Under the pieces are notes generated by a model. It searched no databases. It saw only the letters and a list, made by a program, of their open reading frames with translations, and was not told where the DNA came from. Below, piece by piece: positions 28,211 through 38,348 of a stretch of DNA of 64,000 bases (within the stretch, counting starts at the first letter, position 1; each line of letters begins with the position of its first letter). This DNA comes from Flavobacterium limnosediminis JC2902 (GTDB lineage Bacteria > Bacteroidota > Bacteroidia > Flavobacteriales > Flavobacteriaceae), in NCBI RefSeq assembly GCF_000498535.1, contig NZ_AVGG01000019.1:124001-188000 (forward strand). The letters run 5' to 3'. Both the position numbers and the translations under genes were made by a program.

Positions 28211-29326
28211 TTAGCGTCTTCTTCCGCCGCCTCCACCGCCGCGACTCATCCCGCCTCCACCGCCACGACTCATTCCACCACTGCTAAAATTACTTGAACT
28301 GCTACTTCTGGTGCGGCCTGAACTCATTGAAGAGTTTGAGGTTGAGGGACGTGATGATGAAGATCCAAAATTAGATGTTCCTGTAGACGGACGCGTTGAT
28401 GCAGAAGTCCCGGCCGATGGACGATTGGATGTTCCCGTAGATGGACGTGTTGATGCAGAAGCCCCACCTGAAGGACGATTCGATGTCCCAGCCGAAGGAC
28501 GATTGGATGTCCCTGCAGTGGCTCTGTTACCTCCATCATACCTGCCACTGGCCTTATTATTTGCTACGGTATTGGATCTCATTTTATTATTATTGTAGTT
28601 ATTATAACTATTCCTGTTATTAATAACAACGGTATTGCCGCCACCGTGGTAATGGCCTCCATAGTAACCACCGTGGTAATGATAATGATTATGACGATAA
28701 ATACCAACAGCCATGATTGTAAATGCCGCAAAATAGGGCGGATAATAGCCGTAATAATAAGGCGGATAATAAGGCACATAGGCCGGAGAATACACATACT
28801 GTACGATTGGCACCTGTTCTACAACTACGGTAGTCGTTGACGTAGTTTGCTGAGTAACAGGTTCATTTCCGGTATACCCTGGATTAGCAGTTTCCTTACC
28901 TTTGGGCTCAATAACATAATCCTTTCCATACAAATCTTCATCACCAACAATCTGCAGCGAAACTTTACCGTTTTTATCTTTATCCACTAAAATTACCGCT
29001 ACATCCTGTTCTTCAGTTTTACTGACCGCGACCTGGAGTATAAATGTAAAGGACGATTCTTTCTGTTTGGTAACCACCTTGATAAAGTCAACTTTTTTAT
29101 CCAGATCCAAATCCAGGTTATTGATTCCCGTTTTTTGTTCATTTAACGATTTTTCAAAGCCTTCAATGGTTTTGGATTTTTGAAACAGATCCAATACCGC
29201 ATAAAGATCCAGATTATCTCCCGGAAGACCTAACGCCGGTGGGTCTCCACTATCTTTAGTGTCTTGTGAATAAACGGATACATTCAGAACACTAATCAAA
29301 ACAAATATGCTTATCCAATTTTTCAT
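28211..29326 (-). CDS. Secreted protein with Ser/Thr/Pro repeats and Gly/Arg-rich tail
   Basis: 371 residues. Signal peptide (MKNWISIFVLISVLNVSVYS), an N-terminal domain of ~120 residues, a Tyr/Pro then His/Gly-rich stretch (PYYPPYYYGYYPPYF, HNHYHYHGG), a Asn-rich part, and repeats of the form RPSTGTSNRPSAGTSAS (residues about 270-320), ending GGGGMSRGGGGGGRRR. The hydrophobic AAFTIMAVGIY may be a membrane segment. The His/Gly block could bind metal. Function unknown. The repeats also appear as about 36-bp periodicity at DNA level. Confidence 0.75.
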   Translation of the reverse strand: MKNWISIFVLISVLNVSVYSQDTKDSGDPPALGLPGDNLDLYAVLDLFQKSKTIEGFEKSLNEQKTGINNLDLDLDKKVDFIKVVTKQKESSFTFILQVAVSKTEEQDVAVILVDKDKNGKVSLQIVGDEDLYGKDYVIEPKGKETANPGYTGNEPVTQQTTSTTTVVVEQVPIVQYVYSPAYVPYYPPYYYGYYPPYFAAFTIMAVGIYRHNHYHYHGGYYGGHYHGGGNTVVINNRNSYNNYNNNKMRSNTVANNKASGRYDGGNRATAGTSNRPSAGTSNRPSGGASASTRPSTGTSNRPSAGTSASTRPSTGTSNFGSSSSRPSTSNSSMSSGRTRSSSSSNFSSGGMSRGGGGGMSRGGGGGGRRR

Positions 29327-29453
29327 AAAAAAATCTTTAGTTACAACTTATCTGACTAAAGTTACAAAAAATAGTTCAAACATACTGAATAACAAATACT
29401 TATTACTTTCTATTCACTACTAACCTTCAAAAATGACGAAATCAAAACAAAAG

Positions 29454-29492
29454 AAAACCCCCAAACAATTGTAAAATCGTTTGGGTGTTTTT
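29454..29492. terminator. Intrinsic terminator
   Basis: AACCCCCAAAC / GTTTGGGTGTT stem with flanking A and T runs, downstream of the minus-strand T9SS protein gene. Confidence 0.75.
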
Positions 29493-29514
29493 ACTTGTAT
29501 TAAAAGTGGCTGAT

Positions 29515-32500
29515 TTAGTTCACGATTAACTTTTTAACTTCAACTTGTTTCCCTTTTTGGATTTTAACCATATAGACACCTGCACTCAGGTTGTTCTGAT
29601 TAAACTCAATAAGATTTTCATCTGCCGTTTTTTCTGCCACTAAGTGTCCCAAAACGTCATAAACAACGATTCTTGATCCAGCCAAATCATCGCCTTCCAC
29701 TGTAAAGTGACCGTTGGACGGATTCGGATATACATTGATTTCCTGCTTAGAAACAATCTCATCGTTGGAAAGTAGTGTGTTCACAGAGAAACTGTAATCA
29801 ACTCCACCTCCAAAATCCGGATTGATTGTTTTAATGATATTGTTGGAAGCATCCAAAATTCTAACATATCCTGTACCTTGTGCACTGTTTGCCCACCACT
29901 GCAAACCGTCTTTACCCGAATCGTTGATTCTCAATCGGTAGCATCCATTAACAACCTGAGGTGACTGATAAGTATAAGTGTGAACTGTATTCGCTGCGGT
30001 AAACATTCTATTGTCTACAGATCCACCACTTGCATTGTTCAAGGTAAAATTGTTTTGTGTCGGATAATTATTTGTTCTCAACTGAATTTTGAATACCGAT
30101 GGCATAACATCCGGTAAACTGAATTTCGAAACCACCTTATTATTATTGGTATACCCATCTGCACCACCATTAGCTGCAGTTATTCTGACAGTAAACTTAT
30201 TATTCGTACTGTTAACCCCTACATTCCATAAATTACTTATCGGCAAAAGAACATCAGCGGTAGCCATCGAAGCCAACGAACCTGTCCAGGTATAGGTCTG
30301 GTGTGTTGCAGCATTATTAATCCAATATTCAAAAGCAACCGATGTTAACGCATTTGCTCCTGTATTTTTAAGGGTGATGATTGGTCTTTCACACATTGGA
30401 TTAATTCTGGAGAATTCAGCATTATCGTTGTTTGGTGCTTTTACCTTCTCAATAGCTGCGTCTACTGTAAAGTTAGGCGCTCCATATCCAACAATTTGAT
30501 GTGCCACTACGTAGTCATAAGCACCTGCCCCCGGAGCAGACGTTCTGTAATCCAAAGGAATAGTAGCTCCAGGAGTAACGTTTGGTGTCAAATCCTGTTC
30601 TTTCATTAATGATCTTTGGCCCGGACACCATCCTTGTCTGTCATAAACCCATGTTCCTCCTTGAGGGTAAATAGGATTTTCAGAACAACTTTGTGAAATT
30701 ACCCAGTTGTATCTCTCCACGTTATTCATCAAAATTTTGTGATAAATCTGTCCTCCATTATTCTCAAATTCACCTTCATTACCATGTCCTGTAATTGACG
30801 ATTTTAATTTGAATGAAGTGGCCGACGGACTGAAAACAAAGTTATTTGTTGTGAATTTTGAACCGTTGTTGATATTGGCAATACTAACATTCCCCATACG
30901 GTAATGCCCTTGCCATACCTGATCGTACTGTACTACATTTCTTGGAGGCGTTCCTACGATAAATAAAAACTCCAAATCCATTTCTTCCTGCCACTTACCT
31001 CCGTTAACTACCAATTGCTTGTTGCCTTTAAGTATTTTCACGTAATCGGACATGTCAAAGTACCATGTTTTTCCGTTTGGTCCTAAATCCAATCCGTTTC
31101 CATAAGGTGACACAAAGGAAACCAGCTCATTATAGAAAGGATATCTTTTGTAATAATTTAAATCCGTTATCGCTAAAGTTCCTTCCGGTATAATAGGAAG
31201 GGTGGTAATCAATGCTCCGGTATCACCATTATAAACATTTTCTGCTGTAGTATCAAACAAGAAAGTCGTAGACACTGTATTAATCACATCATTTCTCATA
31301 GGCACTATACCATCCATAGAAGTGATCGAATAATTTTTAACCGTTTTTTTGCTTCGCGGATAAGAAAAACGAGTTACTACATTCGTAACCGTTTGGTTAT
31401 ACGTTCCACGGTAAAAAGTAATATTCGGTAAAACAGAAGATTCTGTAAAAGTTGTTGTTAACTGATCGCCTCTTTCATAATCCCAGTTCAGATTTGTTCC
31501 TTGAGATACTACACCATTTTTAGCGTCAGTTACAGTCTGCCCGGTCAGTTCATCCAGTTTATAATATGCTACTAAGTTAGCATAATTAGGGTGTGTATTA
31601 TCGATTGTCTTATTTTTCCAAGCTAACACATTTGCTGCAGACAACTCCGCATTCCAAACGGATAATTCCCTGATTCGCCCCATGTAGTTATTATTGTATG
31701 CCGGGGTGTATAATCTACCTAAAACAAAGTTCATGATATTCATCACTTTTGTTTTGCCCGTACCTGTATGCCACAAAGCGCCATTTAAATAAACATTCAT
31801 CACGCCAGTGGTAGCATTTTTAGTAAAGGTCCAATGATTCCAAACATCTTTTATTACACTGGCTGAACCGTATGCTTTTTGCAGCCTGTCGAAAGTAGTT
31901 CCCACATAGCCGCAATCAAAATAAACATCCGAATTCCAAGGCATGTGGATATTTAACTGTCTTTCATCGGTATTGTTATTCGAGTACCCATAAATAATAC
32001 TGTTACTTACAGGCATTGCGCTATCTCCTTTAGTCCAGAAACTCACTGTAACCTGGTTGTTGATCGTGTTGAAAAATTGCGTACCAATGTCAACGTATCC
32101 ACCACCGGAAACATTAATCGAGGCATTATTACTTGCTGTAAGTACTCTGGTTTGAATATTAGAGAATCCTAAAAACTCAATATTGGATCCGTTTGTCCCG
32201 TTAGTAAAGGACATTTCAATGATGATGTTATTAGTTCCGTTCCAGTTAAACGGCGTATGGAACTGAATTCTGTTCGCACCGTTCACAAAAGTATAGTCTC
32301 TGAAAAACACTTCAGTAAAACCATTAAAGTCTAGTGCACTGGCCTGCATACTGGTTGCAGAGCTAATTTTCATTTTTATTTTCAGGAATTTCGCCAGTCC
32401 GCCGCTATTTGCTACATTTAATCTGATGGCATTAATATTACCTGCAGTAAACCCGGCAGCCGTCAATTGAGCAGCTGTAATAAGCATTTGCGATCTTCCG

Positions 32501-32991
32501 CTTTTCAGGTTAGTTTTAACCAAATTTGCCATTAAAACACTACCGTTCCCAACCTGATATGTATTTTCAGAAGTCGTAGAATTTAACACCACATTTTTCT
32601 GAGTAAAATCATAATGATCATACGTTTGCTGTGAGGTGTAAGGGAAGGAAGTTCCTGTAAAACCGGTGATTGTGTAGTTAGGCTGCTTGAAAAGTGCTTT
32701 TTCAACTTTTGTACTATCGCCTATAAATGTATTAACCGAGTAATCCCATTCGCCACACCCCGTCACACCGTCTTCCGGCCCATTTCTTACCGTTGCGTTT
32801 CGGCATCGAAGGTTGTACTTAAGAATTATCTTTTCGAAAGTTAAACTTGCATTGTTAGGAAAACCGATTACGGTATCTCTGGTGATGCTGTTGTGATTAA
32901 AGGCCTGCACCCTGATGGTATCACCGACACTCTGTGCCGACATCAGATTGACCTGAATCAGAACAAAGAATAAGAGTAGTAATTTCCTCAT
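29515..32991 (-). CDS. T9SS-secreted PNGase F-like glycoamidase with inserted LamG domain
   Basis: 1158 residues. Signal peptide (MRKLLLLFFVLIQVNLMSA); N-terminal jelly-roll part with LRCRNATVRNGPEDG and CGEWDY; a concanavalin A/LamG-type domain at about residues 290-480 (GGGYVDIGTQFF, VSFWTKGD, NVYLNGALWHTG, MGRIRELSVWNAEL); then a PNGase F-type C-domain with ITGHGNEGEFENNGGQIYHK, SQSCSENPIYPQGGTWVYDR and GWCPG; a fibronectin-like part; and a T9SS type A sorting domain (VYPNPSNGHFTVEG ... AGVYMVKIQKG). Peptide:N-glycanases release N-glycans from glycoproteins. The carbohydrate-binding-type insertion is unusual. Predicted secreted or surface-attached. Confidence 0.85.
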   Translation of the reverse strand: MRKLLLLFFVLIQVNLMSAQSVGDTIRVQAFNHNSITRDTVIGFPNNASLTFEKIILKYNLRCRNATVRNGPEDGVTGCGEWDYSVNTFIGDSTKVEKALFKQPNYTITGFTGTSFPYTSQQTYDHYDFTQKNVVLNSTTSENTYQVGNGSVLMANLVKTNLKSGRSQMLITAAQLTAAGFTAGNINAIRLNVANSGGLAKFLKIKMKISSATSMQASALDFNGFTEVFFRDYTFVNGANRIQFHTPFNWNGTNNIIIEMSFTNGTNGSNIEFLGFSNIQTRVLTASNNASINVSGGGYVDIGTQFFNTINNQVTVSFWTKGDSAMPVSNSIIYGYSNNNTDERQLNIHMPWNSDVYFDCGYVGTTFDRLQKAYGSASVIKDVWNHWTFTKNATTGVMNVYLNGALWHTGTGKTKVMNIMNFVLGRLYTPAYNNNYMGRIRELSVWNAELSAANVLAWKNKTIDNTHPNYANLVAYYKLDELTGQTVTDAKNGVVSQGTNLNWDYERGDQLTTTFTESSVLPNITFYRGTYNQTVTNVVTRFSYPRSKKTVKNYSITSMDGIVPMRNDVINTVSTTFLFDTTAENVYNGDTGALITTLPIIPEGTLAITDLNYYKRYPFYNELVSFVSPYGNGLDLGPNGKTWYFDMSDYVKILKGNKQLVVNGGKWQEEMDLEFLFIVGTPPRNVVQYDQVWQGHYRMGNVSIANINNGSKFTTNNFVFSPSATSFKLKSSITGHGNEGEFENNGGQIYHKILMNNVERYNWVISQSCSENPIYPQGGTWVYDRQGWCPGQRSLMKEQDLTPNVTPGATIPLDYRTSAPGAGAYDYVVAHQIVGYGAPNFTVDAAIEKVKAPNNDNAEFSRINPMCERPIITLKNTGANALTSVAFEYWINNAATHQTYTWTGSLASMATADVLLPISNLWNVGVNSTNNKFTVRITAANGGADGYTNNNKVVSKFSLPDVMPSVFKIQLRTNNYPTQNNFTLNNASGGSVDNRMFTAANTVHTYTYQSPQVVNGCYRLRINDSGKDGLQWWANSAQGTGYVRILDASNNIIKTINPDFGGGVDYSFSVNTLLSNDEIVSKQEINVYPNPSNGHFTVEGDDLAGSRIVVYDVLGHLVAEKTADENLIEFNQNNLSAGVYMVKIQKGKQVEVKKLIVN

Positions 32992-33284
32992 AGTTAATTT
33001 GGTTTTAGTTGTTTTTTGAATTTTTATTCAAATTAACAAAATTTACATCCCATAAATTCAACAAATTAACCCAAAAACAGCTGTTTTCTCAGTTTGTAAC
33101 AAAAAAACAACAGAGTGTTTTTTATCTTAATAAAGTGTTAAGATTCCCTTTATTATTCACAATAAAAACAATATCTTTTTCATTATTTTACGATCTCACC
33201 CTAAAATTCAGGAAAATCATAACAAAACCAAATCATTGATTTCCAATTAAAAAACTAAAAACCATTATATCCCCATGCAAAAAA

Positions 33285-33313
33285 GAACCCGATAGCATAA
33301 AACTATCGGGTTC
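33285..33313. terminator. Intrinsic terminator of the ABC-F gene
   Basis: GAACCCGATAG / CTATCGGGTTC, 7-nt loop, A and T runs on both sides. The remaining part of 32992-33337 is AT rich without other features. Confidence 0.85.
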
Positions 33314-33337
33314 ACTTTTTAATGTTTTTTTGGTATT

Positions 33338-34972
33338 TTATTTTTCAATCTCTTTCAGACTCTCCATTTTCTTGTGAGCTAAGAAACCTTTAATATCTTC
33401 GAAATGCTCTTTCACGCGTTTGTGACCAAACTCGAAAACTTTTTCCGCCAATCCGTCAAGGAAATCACGATCGTGAGATACTAAGATTAACGTTCCGTCA
33501 AAATCTTTTAAAGCATCTTTGATGATGTCTTTGGTTTTCATATCCAGGTGATTCGTTGGCTCATCCAGAATCAGAACGTTTACCGGTTCCAACAACAATT
33601 TTATCATGGCCAAACGTGTTTTTTCTCCACCGGAAAGCACTTTTACTTTCTTCTGAATATCATCGCCTTTAAACATGAACGCGCCTAACAAATCTTTAAT
33701 TTTTGTACGAACGTCACCAACCGCAATCTGATCGATGGTTTCGAAAATTGTCATTTCACCGTCTAATAATGAAGCCTGATTCTGTGCAAAATAACCTATC
33801 TGAGCATTGTGACCTACCTCTAATTTTCCACCGTCAAAATCAATCTCCTTCATGATAGCTTTAATCATGGTCGATTTACCTTCACCGTTTTTACCTACGA
33901 AAGCTACTTTTTGTCCGCGTTCGATTACCAGGTTCGCATCTTTAAACACCACATGGTCACCATAGGATTTCGACAAACCATCCACAACAACAGGATATTG
34001 TCCTGAACGTGGCGATGGCGGGAATTTTAATTTTAATGCCGATGTATCTACCTCATCTACCTCAATTGGGACAATTTTTTCCAACATTTTCACACGCGAT
34101 TGCACCGATTCTGTTTTTGAAAAAGTACCTCTAAAACGATCAATAAAAGCTTGATTTTCTGCAATGAATTTCTGTTGCTCGTCGTACGCTTTTTGTTGAT
34201 GAATTCTTCTGTCTTTTCGCAATTCTAAATATTCAGAATACACGGCTTTGTAATCGTAAATCCTACCCATAGTAACTTCAATAGTTCTGTTGGTAATATT
34301 ATCAACAAAAGTTTTATCATGGGAAATTACCATTACCGCTTTCGCCGAATTAATCAGGAAATCCTCCAGCCACTGAATACTTTCGATGTCCATGTGGTTC
34401 GTGGGCTCATCCAGAAGAATCAGATCGGGTTTTTTCAAAAGGATTTTAGCCAATTCGATACGCATTCTCCAACCTCCGGAAAATTCGGATGTCGAACGAG
34501 TAAAATCTTCTCTTTCGAAACCAAGGCCTTTCAGTACTTTCTCTACTTCCGCTTCATAATTTACTTCTTCGATTGAATAGTATTTCTCGCTTAATTCAGA
34601 AACACGTTCGATCAGTTTCATATAACCATCACTCTCGTAATCGGTACGGATGGTTAACTGCTCATTAATCTCGTCAATTTCCTTCTTCATATTCAAAACA
34701 TCCGCAAATGCTTTTGATGCTTCTTCGATTACGGTACAATCATCGGAAGTCAACAAATGCTGAGGCAAATAAGCAATTACAGCATCACTCGGAGCCGAAA
34801 TTCCGCCACGGGTAGGTTTGTTTTCACCGGCAACTATCTTCAACAACGTCGATTTTCCCGCGCCGTTTTTCCCCATAAGGGCAATTTTATCATTTTCATT
34901 GATGGCAAAAGTCACATCACTGAACAATGTGGTTCCGCCAAATTCTACGGCGATATCGTTTACTGTAATCAT
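33338..34972 (-). CDS. ABC-F family ATPase
   Basis: 544 residues with two ABC domains and no membrane segments. First domain: Walker A GKNGAGKST (about 35-43), signature SEFSGGWRMRIELAKIL, Walker B LILLDEPTNHMD; second: GKNGEGKST, VLSGGEKTRLAMIKLL, VLILDEPTNHLD. The linker between them has the charged coiled-coil feature of ABC-F translation factors (EttA/Uup/YbiT/YkpA group). The length and LLDEP/NHMD style fit the Uup/YkpA-like subgroup. Likely ribosome-associated translation factor; resistance function not indicated. Confidence 0.9.
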   Translation of the reverse strand: MITVNDIAVEFGGTTLFSDVTFAINENDKIALMGKNGAGKSTLLKIVAGENKPTRGGISAPSDAVIAYLPQHLLTSDDCTVIEEASKAFADVLNMKKEIDEINEQLTIRTDYESDGYMKLIERVSELSEKYYSIEEVNYEAEVEKVLKGLGFEREDFTRSTSEFSGGWRMRIELAKILLKKPDLILLDEPTNHMDIESIQWLEDFLINSAKAVMVISHDKTFVDNITNRTIEVTMGRIYDYKAVYSEYLELRKDRRIHQQKAYDEQQKFIAENQAFIDRFRGTFSKTESVQSRVKMLEKIVPIEVDEVDTSALKLKFPPSPRSGQYPVVVDGLSKSYGDHVVFKDANLVIERGQKVAFVGKNGEGKSTMIKAIMKEIDFDGGKLEVGHNAQIGYFAQNQASLLDGEMTIFETIDQIAVGDVRTKIKDLLGAFMFKGDDIQKKVKVLSGGEKTRLAMIKLLLEPVNVLILDEPTNHLDMKTKDIIKDALKDFDGTLILVSHDRDFLDGLAEKVFEFGHKRVKEHFEDIKGFLAHKKMESLKEIEK

Positions 34973-35040
34973 TTTTAGACTGTTAGATTCTTAGATTGTC
35001 GGATTAATGAACAATCAAATTTTAAAGGTGCAAAGATAGT

Positions 35041-35090
35041 TGAATTAGATTATTAGACAATTAGATTGTCAGATTGTTAGATTTATTAAA
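35041..35090. repeat. Degenerate TTAGATTGT repeats
   Basis: Variants of TTAGATTGTTAGATT occur several times between 34977 and 35090, between the ABC-F gene and the SRPBCC gene. Confidence 0.5.
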
Positions 35091-35103
35091 ATGAATAATT
35101 CAG

Positions 35104-35111
35104 TAACTTTG
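35104..35111 (+). promoter_or_regulatory. -7 element of the SRPBCC gene
   Basis: TAACTTTG, 22 bp before the start codon; no TTG at the expected distance upstream. Confidence 0.5.
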
Positions 35112-35133
35112 ATAGATTCAAAATTCCTTCATC

Positions 35134-35571
35134 ATGAAAAAAGTAAAATTCACAGTAGCTATTGATGCTCCAAGAGAAAAAGTATGGAATGTGTTGTGGA
35201 ACGATGACACGTATAAAAAATGGACTTCGGTTTTCAGTGAAGGATCCAAAGCGGTTTCCGATTGGAAAGAAGGTTCTAAAATACATTTTCTGGACGCGAA
35301 CAACAACGGAATGTACAGCATGATAAGCAAGTATGTTGACAATGAAACCATGAATTTTACGCACATCGGCAACATTAAAAATGGAGAGGAACAACCGCAG
35401 GACGAAACCACGCAAAGCTGGTCGGGTTGTACGGAAAACTATTTGCTGACTGACGCCAGTGGAGGAACATTGCTTTCGGTTGAAATGGACATGACAGAAG
35501 AATTCATCAATTATTTCAATGAAAAATTTCCTCTGGCTTTGGATTTTGTGAAAAAACTTGCAGAGGCGTGA
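35134..35571 (+). CDS. SRPBCC-domain protein (START-like)
   Basis: 145 residues. The start VKFTVAIDAPREKVWNVLWNDDTYKKWTSVF is the standard SRPBCC/AHSA1 opening, followed by an antiparallel sheet and an amphipathic C-terminal helix (EKFPLALDFVKKLAEA). A hydrophobic ligand cavity is expected. Another family member occurs at 63254. Function unknown. Confidence 0.8.
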   Translation: MKKVKFTVAIDAPREKVWNVLWNDDTYKKWTSVFSEGSKAVSDWKEGSKIHFLDANNNGMYSMISKYVDNETMNFTHIGNIKNGEEQPQDETTQSWSGCTENYLLTDASGGTLLSVEMDMTEEFINYFNEKFPLALDFVKKLAEA

Positions 35572-35640
35572 ATAAATAACTCAGAATTCGCTAAACTGTA
35601 CTAAAAAGATTATTTTCGTATTGAATAAAAAATTCATTTC

Positions 35641-36975
35641 ATGAAGAAAATCTTTACTCTTGTATTTCTTGTAAGTTTTTGGACTTTGATGGCTATCAAT
35701 ACGACAAAAGTAACCTGCCCTACTGTTACCGCAACACCTTTGTCTGAAACGCTGTGCAGTGGACAAACAACCAATATCCAACTTAGCAGTAATGTAGCCA
35801 ACACGACTTACTCTTGGAATGTTATACCGTCCGGTGTTTCGGGCTGCTTTAGTGGTTCCGGAAATTCAATTAATCAAACGTTAACTACTACAGGATTTTC
35901 CTCTGGATCTGTCACTTACATAATTACTCCCTATGCAGATGCCTGTACAGGCGTTTCAATCACAGTTAGTATTACCGTAGACCCAAGACCTGAAATTTTC
36001 GCCCCAACCTTACCACAATCAATTTGTAGTGGAGAAAGTACAGGAATTTCTATTTTCAGTGCAATCCCCGGGACAACCTTCACATGGAATATCGTTCAAA
36101 ACGGAGTAACCGGTGCAATGGCCGGAAGCAGCAGTACGTATCCATTACACATTAGTGACATTTTAACCACCACGGGAAATACTTCAGGCACGGCAATCTA
36201 CACAATAATACCATCTCTTAACGGATGTTCCGGAAATCCGGTAACCATAACATTAACTGTTAATCCTCTACCGGATATTAATATACCAGACGGACTTATT
36301 TGCATGGATGAATCCACAAACACTGTCCTTACTCCTTATGTATTAGACACCAGCTTATCAACTTCTGATTATATTTTTCAATGGTATTTTAACGGAAACC
36401 TTATTCCTGAAGCAGAAAACAGTACGTATTCGGCTGATAGTGCCGGAGACTATCGGGTTATCGCCACGAATACAACAACAGAATGCACGTCAACAGCAAC
36501 TACCAATGTAATTGAATCTTACCCCGCACAATCTGCAAGTGCAACCTATGAGGAACAGTTCGACGGCAATTATACCGTAACCGTAACAACAAATGGAAGC
36601 GGAACTTATTTATATCAGATGGATGCCGGAGTATTACAAACCTCAAATGTATTTACTGGTGTTCTTTTCGGACAACATGCGATTCATGTAACGGACAGCA
36701 ATGGTTGCTCCGACCTGATGCTAAATCTTGATTTACCTGAAATCATTCAGCAGGATTTAGCCATCAGTCCAAACCCGGTGACCGACATTTTAACGATCAA
36801 TAACGATCAAATCATTACTAAAGTCATCGCTCTGAATCACTTGGGACAACTTGTTTTTGAAAAAGAATCCAACAGCAAAAACGTGCAGATCGATTTATCG
36901 GTCTTAAATGCCGGAATCTATTTCATAATCATTGATTCCGACAAAACAGAGACCCTTAAAATTGTGAAAAACTAG
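35641..36975 (+). CDS. T9SS-secreted PKD-like repeat protein
   Basis: 444 residues. Signal peptide (MKKIFTLVFLVSFWTLMAIN), two or three tandem PKD-like/Ig-like modules with the recurring pattern SICSGESTGI ... TFTWNIV ... VTITLTVNPLP, one more Ig-like segment (YIFQWYFNGNLIPEAENSTYS), and a C-terminal T9SS type A sorting domain (ISPNPVTDILTINN ... LNAGIYFIII). No enzymatic domain, so a surface adhesin or matrix protein is the natural guess. Terminator follows. Confidence 0.83.
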   Translation: MKKIFTLVFLVSFWTLMAINTTKVTCPTVTATPLSETLCSGQTTNIQLSSNVANTTYSWNVIPSGVSGCFSGSGNSINQTLTTTGFSSGSVTYIITPYADACTGVSITVSITVDPRPEIFAPTLPQSICSGESTGISIFSAIPGTTFTWNIVQNGVTGAMAGSSSTYPLHISDILTTTGNTSGTAIYTIIPSLNGCSGNPVTITLTVNPLPDINIPDGLICMDESTNTVLTPYVLDTSLSTSDYIFQWYFNGNLIPEAENSTYSADSAGDYRVIATNTTTECTSTATTNVIESYPAQSASATYEEQFDGNYTVTVTTNGSGTYLYQMDAGVLQTSNVFTGVLFGQHAIHVTDSNGCSDLMLNLDLPEIIQQDLAISPNPVTDILTINNDQIITKVIALNHLGQLVFEKESNSKNVQIDLSVLNAGIYFIIIDSDKTETLKIVKN

Positions 36976-36997
36976 AAATCATCTTTCATACAAATAC

Positions 36998-37026
36998 AAA
37001 AAGCTTCAATAGTATTGGAGCTTTTT
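36998..37026 (+). terminator. Intrinsic terminator
   Basis: AAAAAGCTTCAAT / ATTGGAGCTTTTT with one mismatch, 3-nt loop. Confidence 0.75.
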
Positions 37027-37138
37027 TTGTTCCGATCACTTTCCCAATCCACATTTCCGATTTTTAAGATTAACAAACTTTTAGCAATACTGCTTTGAAA
37101 TTTTCAGTAAAATTGCTTGATATATCAAACAATTAAAA

Positions 37139-38296
37139 ATGAAGAGAATAATTATATCAACAGCCTTTTTATTTGCAGTCGTTACAGGATTGGCGCAGAC
37201 AAAACCCAGAGCACGCGATTTGGGAGTCCCGCTCCAAGGAACTCCCGGAAAAAACAATGCCATCACTGATGTGCCCGGCCTCGAAGTAGGCTACAAAACC
37301 ATAGTTGAAGGTAGCGGGAAATTGGAACCGGGAAAAGGTCCGATTCGCACAGGAGTTACCGTGATTCTTCCCAAAGGAAAAACAGCAAAAAGCTACCCTG
37401 CCGCCTGGTACAGTTTAAACGGCGACGGTGAAATGACCGGAATCCCAAACATTGAAGATTACGGATTAGGGTATGGTCCTATCGGAATTACAAACACGAA
37501 CAGTGTGGGGACGGTTAGGGATGCCATCGGAGAATGGAGTTACAGGAAATTTTCGGAAGGCGATTTCATTGATTTTTCCTTCGGATTGCCAATTGTGGCC
37601 GAAACTTGGGACGGATTACTAAATGACATCAACGGTTTTCACGTAAAAAAAGAACACGTTTGGGAAGCACTGGACAATGCAAAAACAGGCCCGATTCAGG
37701 AAGGTAACGTGGGTGGCGGAACCGGAATGGCGCTCTATCATTTTAAAGGCGGTAACGGAACGGCTTCCAGGACGTTTACCATCGACGGCAAACAATACAC
37801 GCTGGGGGTTTTCATTCAGGCCAATTTTGGTGGAAGATCAGATCTGATGATATCCGGAGTACCTGTCGGAAAGGAAATCAAAGACTACAAACCCATTTTC
37901 AATAATCCGAAACGAAAAGACGGTTCGGCAATCGTAATCGTGGCAACCGATGCTCCGCTTCTGCCAAATCAGCTAAAACTGGTAGCAAAGCGTGTTGCCC
38001 ACGGAATCGCGCGAACGGGAACTTTTTCCAATGACAGTTCGGGAGAAATCTTTTTAGCGCTTTCCACAGCCGAACCAAAAACAGATGAAAACGAAACGAT
38101 GCAAACCTGGAATGTATTGCCGAAAGAAAAATTAAATCCGATTTTCAGAGCTACCGTGGAAGCTACCGAAGAAGCCATCATCAACACCTTAGTGGCTGCC
38201 GAAGACATGGAAGGCATCAATAACAATAAAATATTTGCTTTGCCTCACAGTCTTTTACAGACTATCCTGAAAAAATACAACCGCTATAAAAAATAA
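37139..38296 (+). CDS. Secreted P1-family peptidase (DmpA / L-aminopeptidase-D-esterase)
   Basis: 385 residues with a signal peptide (MKRIIISTAFLFAVVTGLAQ). The DmpA pattern is clear: RDLGVPLQGTPGKNNAITDVPGLEVGY, GIPNIEDYGLGYGPIGITNTNSVGTVRDA, EGNVGGGTGM and the autoprocessing site DGSAIVIVATDAPLLPNQL, with the Gly-Ser pair at residues about 262-263; the Ser becomes the N-terminal nucleophile after self-cleavage. Expected to release N-terminal residues from peptides in the periplasm or outside. Single gene with its own terminator. Confidence 0.9.
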   Translation: MKRIIISTAFLFAVVTGLAQTKPRARDLGVPLQGTPGKNNAITDVPGLEVGYKTIVEGSGKLEPGKGPIRTGVTVILPKGKTAKSYPAAWYSLNGDGEMTGIPNIEDYGLGYGPIGITNTNSVGTVRDAIGEWSYRKFSEGDFIDFSFGLPIVAETWDGLLNDINGFHVKKEHVWEALDNAKTGPIQEGNVGGGTGMALYHFKGGNGTASRTFTIDGKQYTLGVFIQANFGGRSDLMISGVPVGKEIKDYKPIFNNPKRKDGSAIVIVATDAPLLPNQLKLVAKRVAHGIARTGTFSNDSSGEIFLALSTAEPKTDENETMQTWNVLPKEKLNPIFRATVEATEEAIINTLVAAEDMEGINNNKIFALPHSLLQTILKKYNRYKK

Positions 38297-38300
38297 ATAA

Positions 38301-38329
38301 AAAAAGCTTCAACAATGTTGAAGCTTTTT
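38301..38329. terminator. Bidirectional intrinsic terminator
   Basis: AAAAAGCTTCAACA / TGTTGAAGCTTTTT perfect 14-bp arms separated by one base. Confidence 0.9.
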
Positions 38330-38348
38330 TTAAACAATTCTTCGGAAT

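Noticed and set aside
33009..33239. 76-codon ORF in the gap before the PNGase-like gene
   Set aside because: AT-rich low-complexity translation without promoter or similarity; treated as noncoding.
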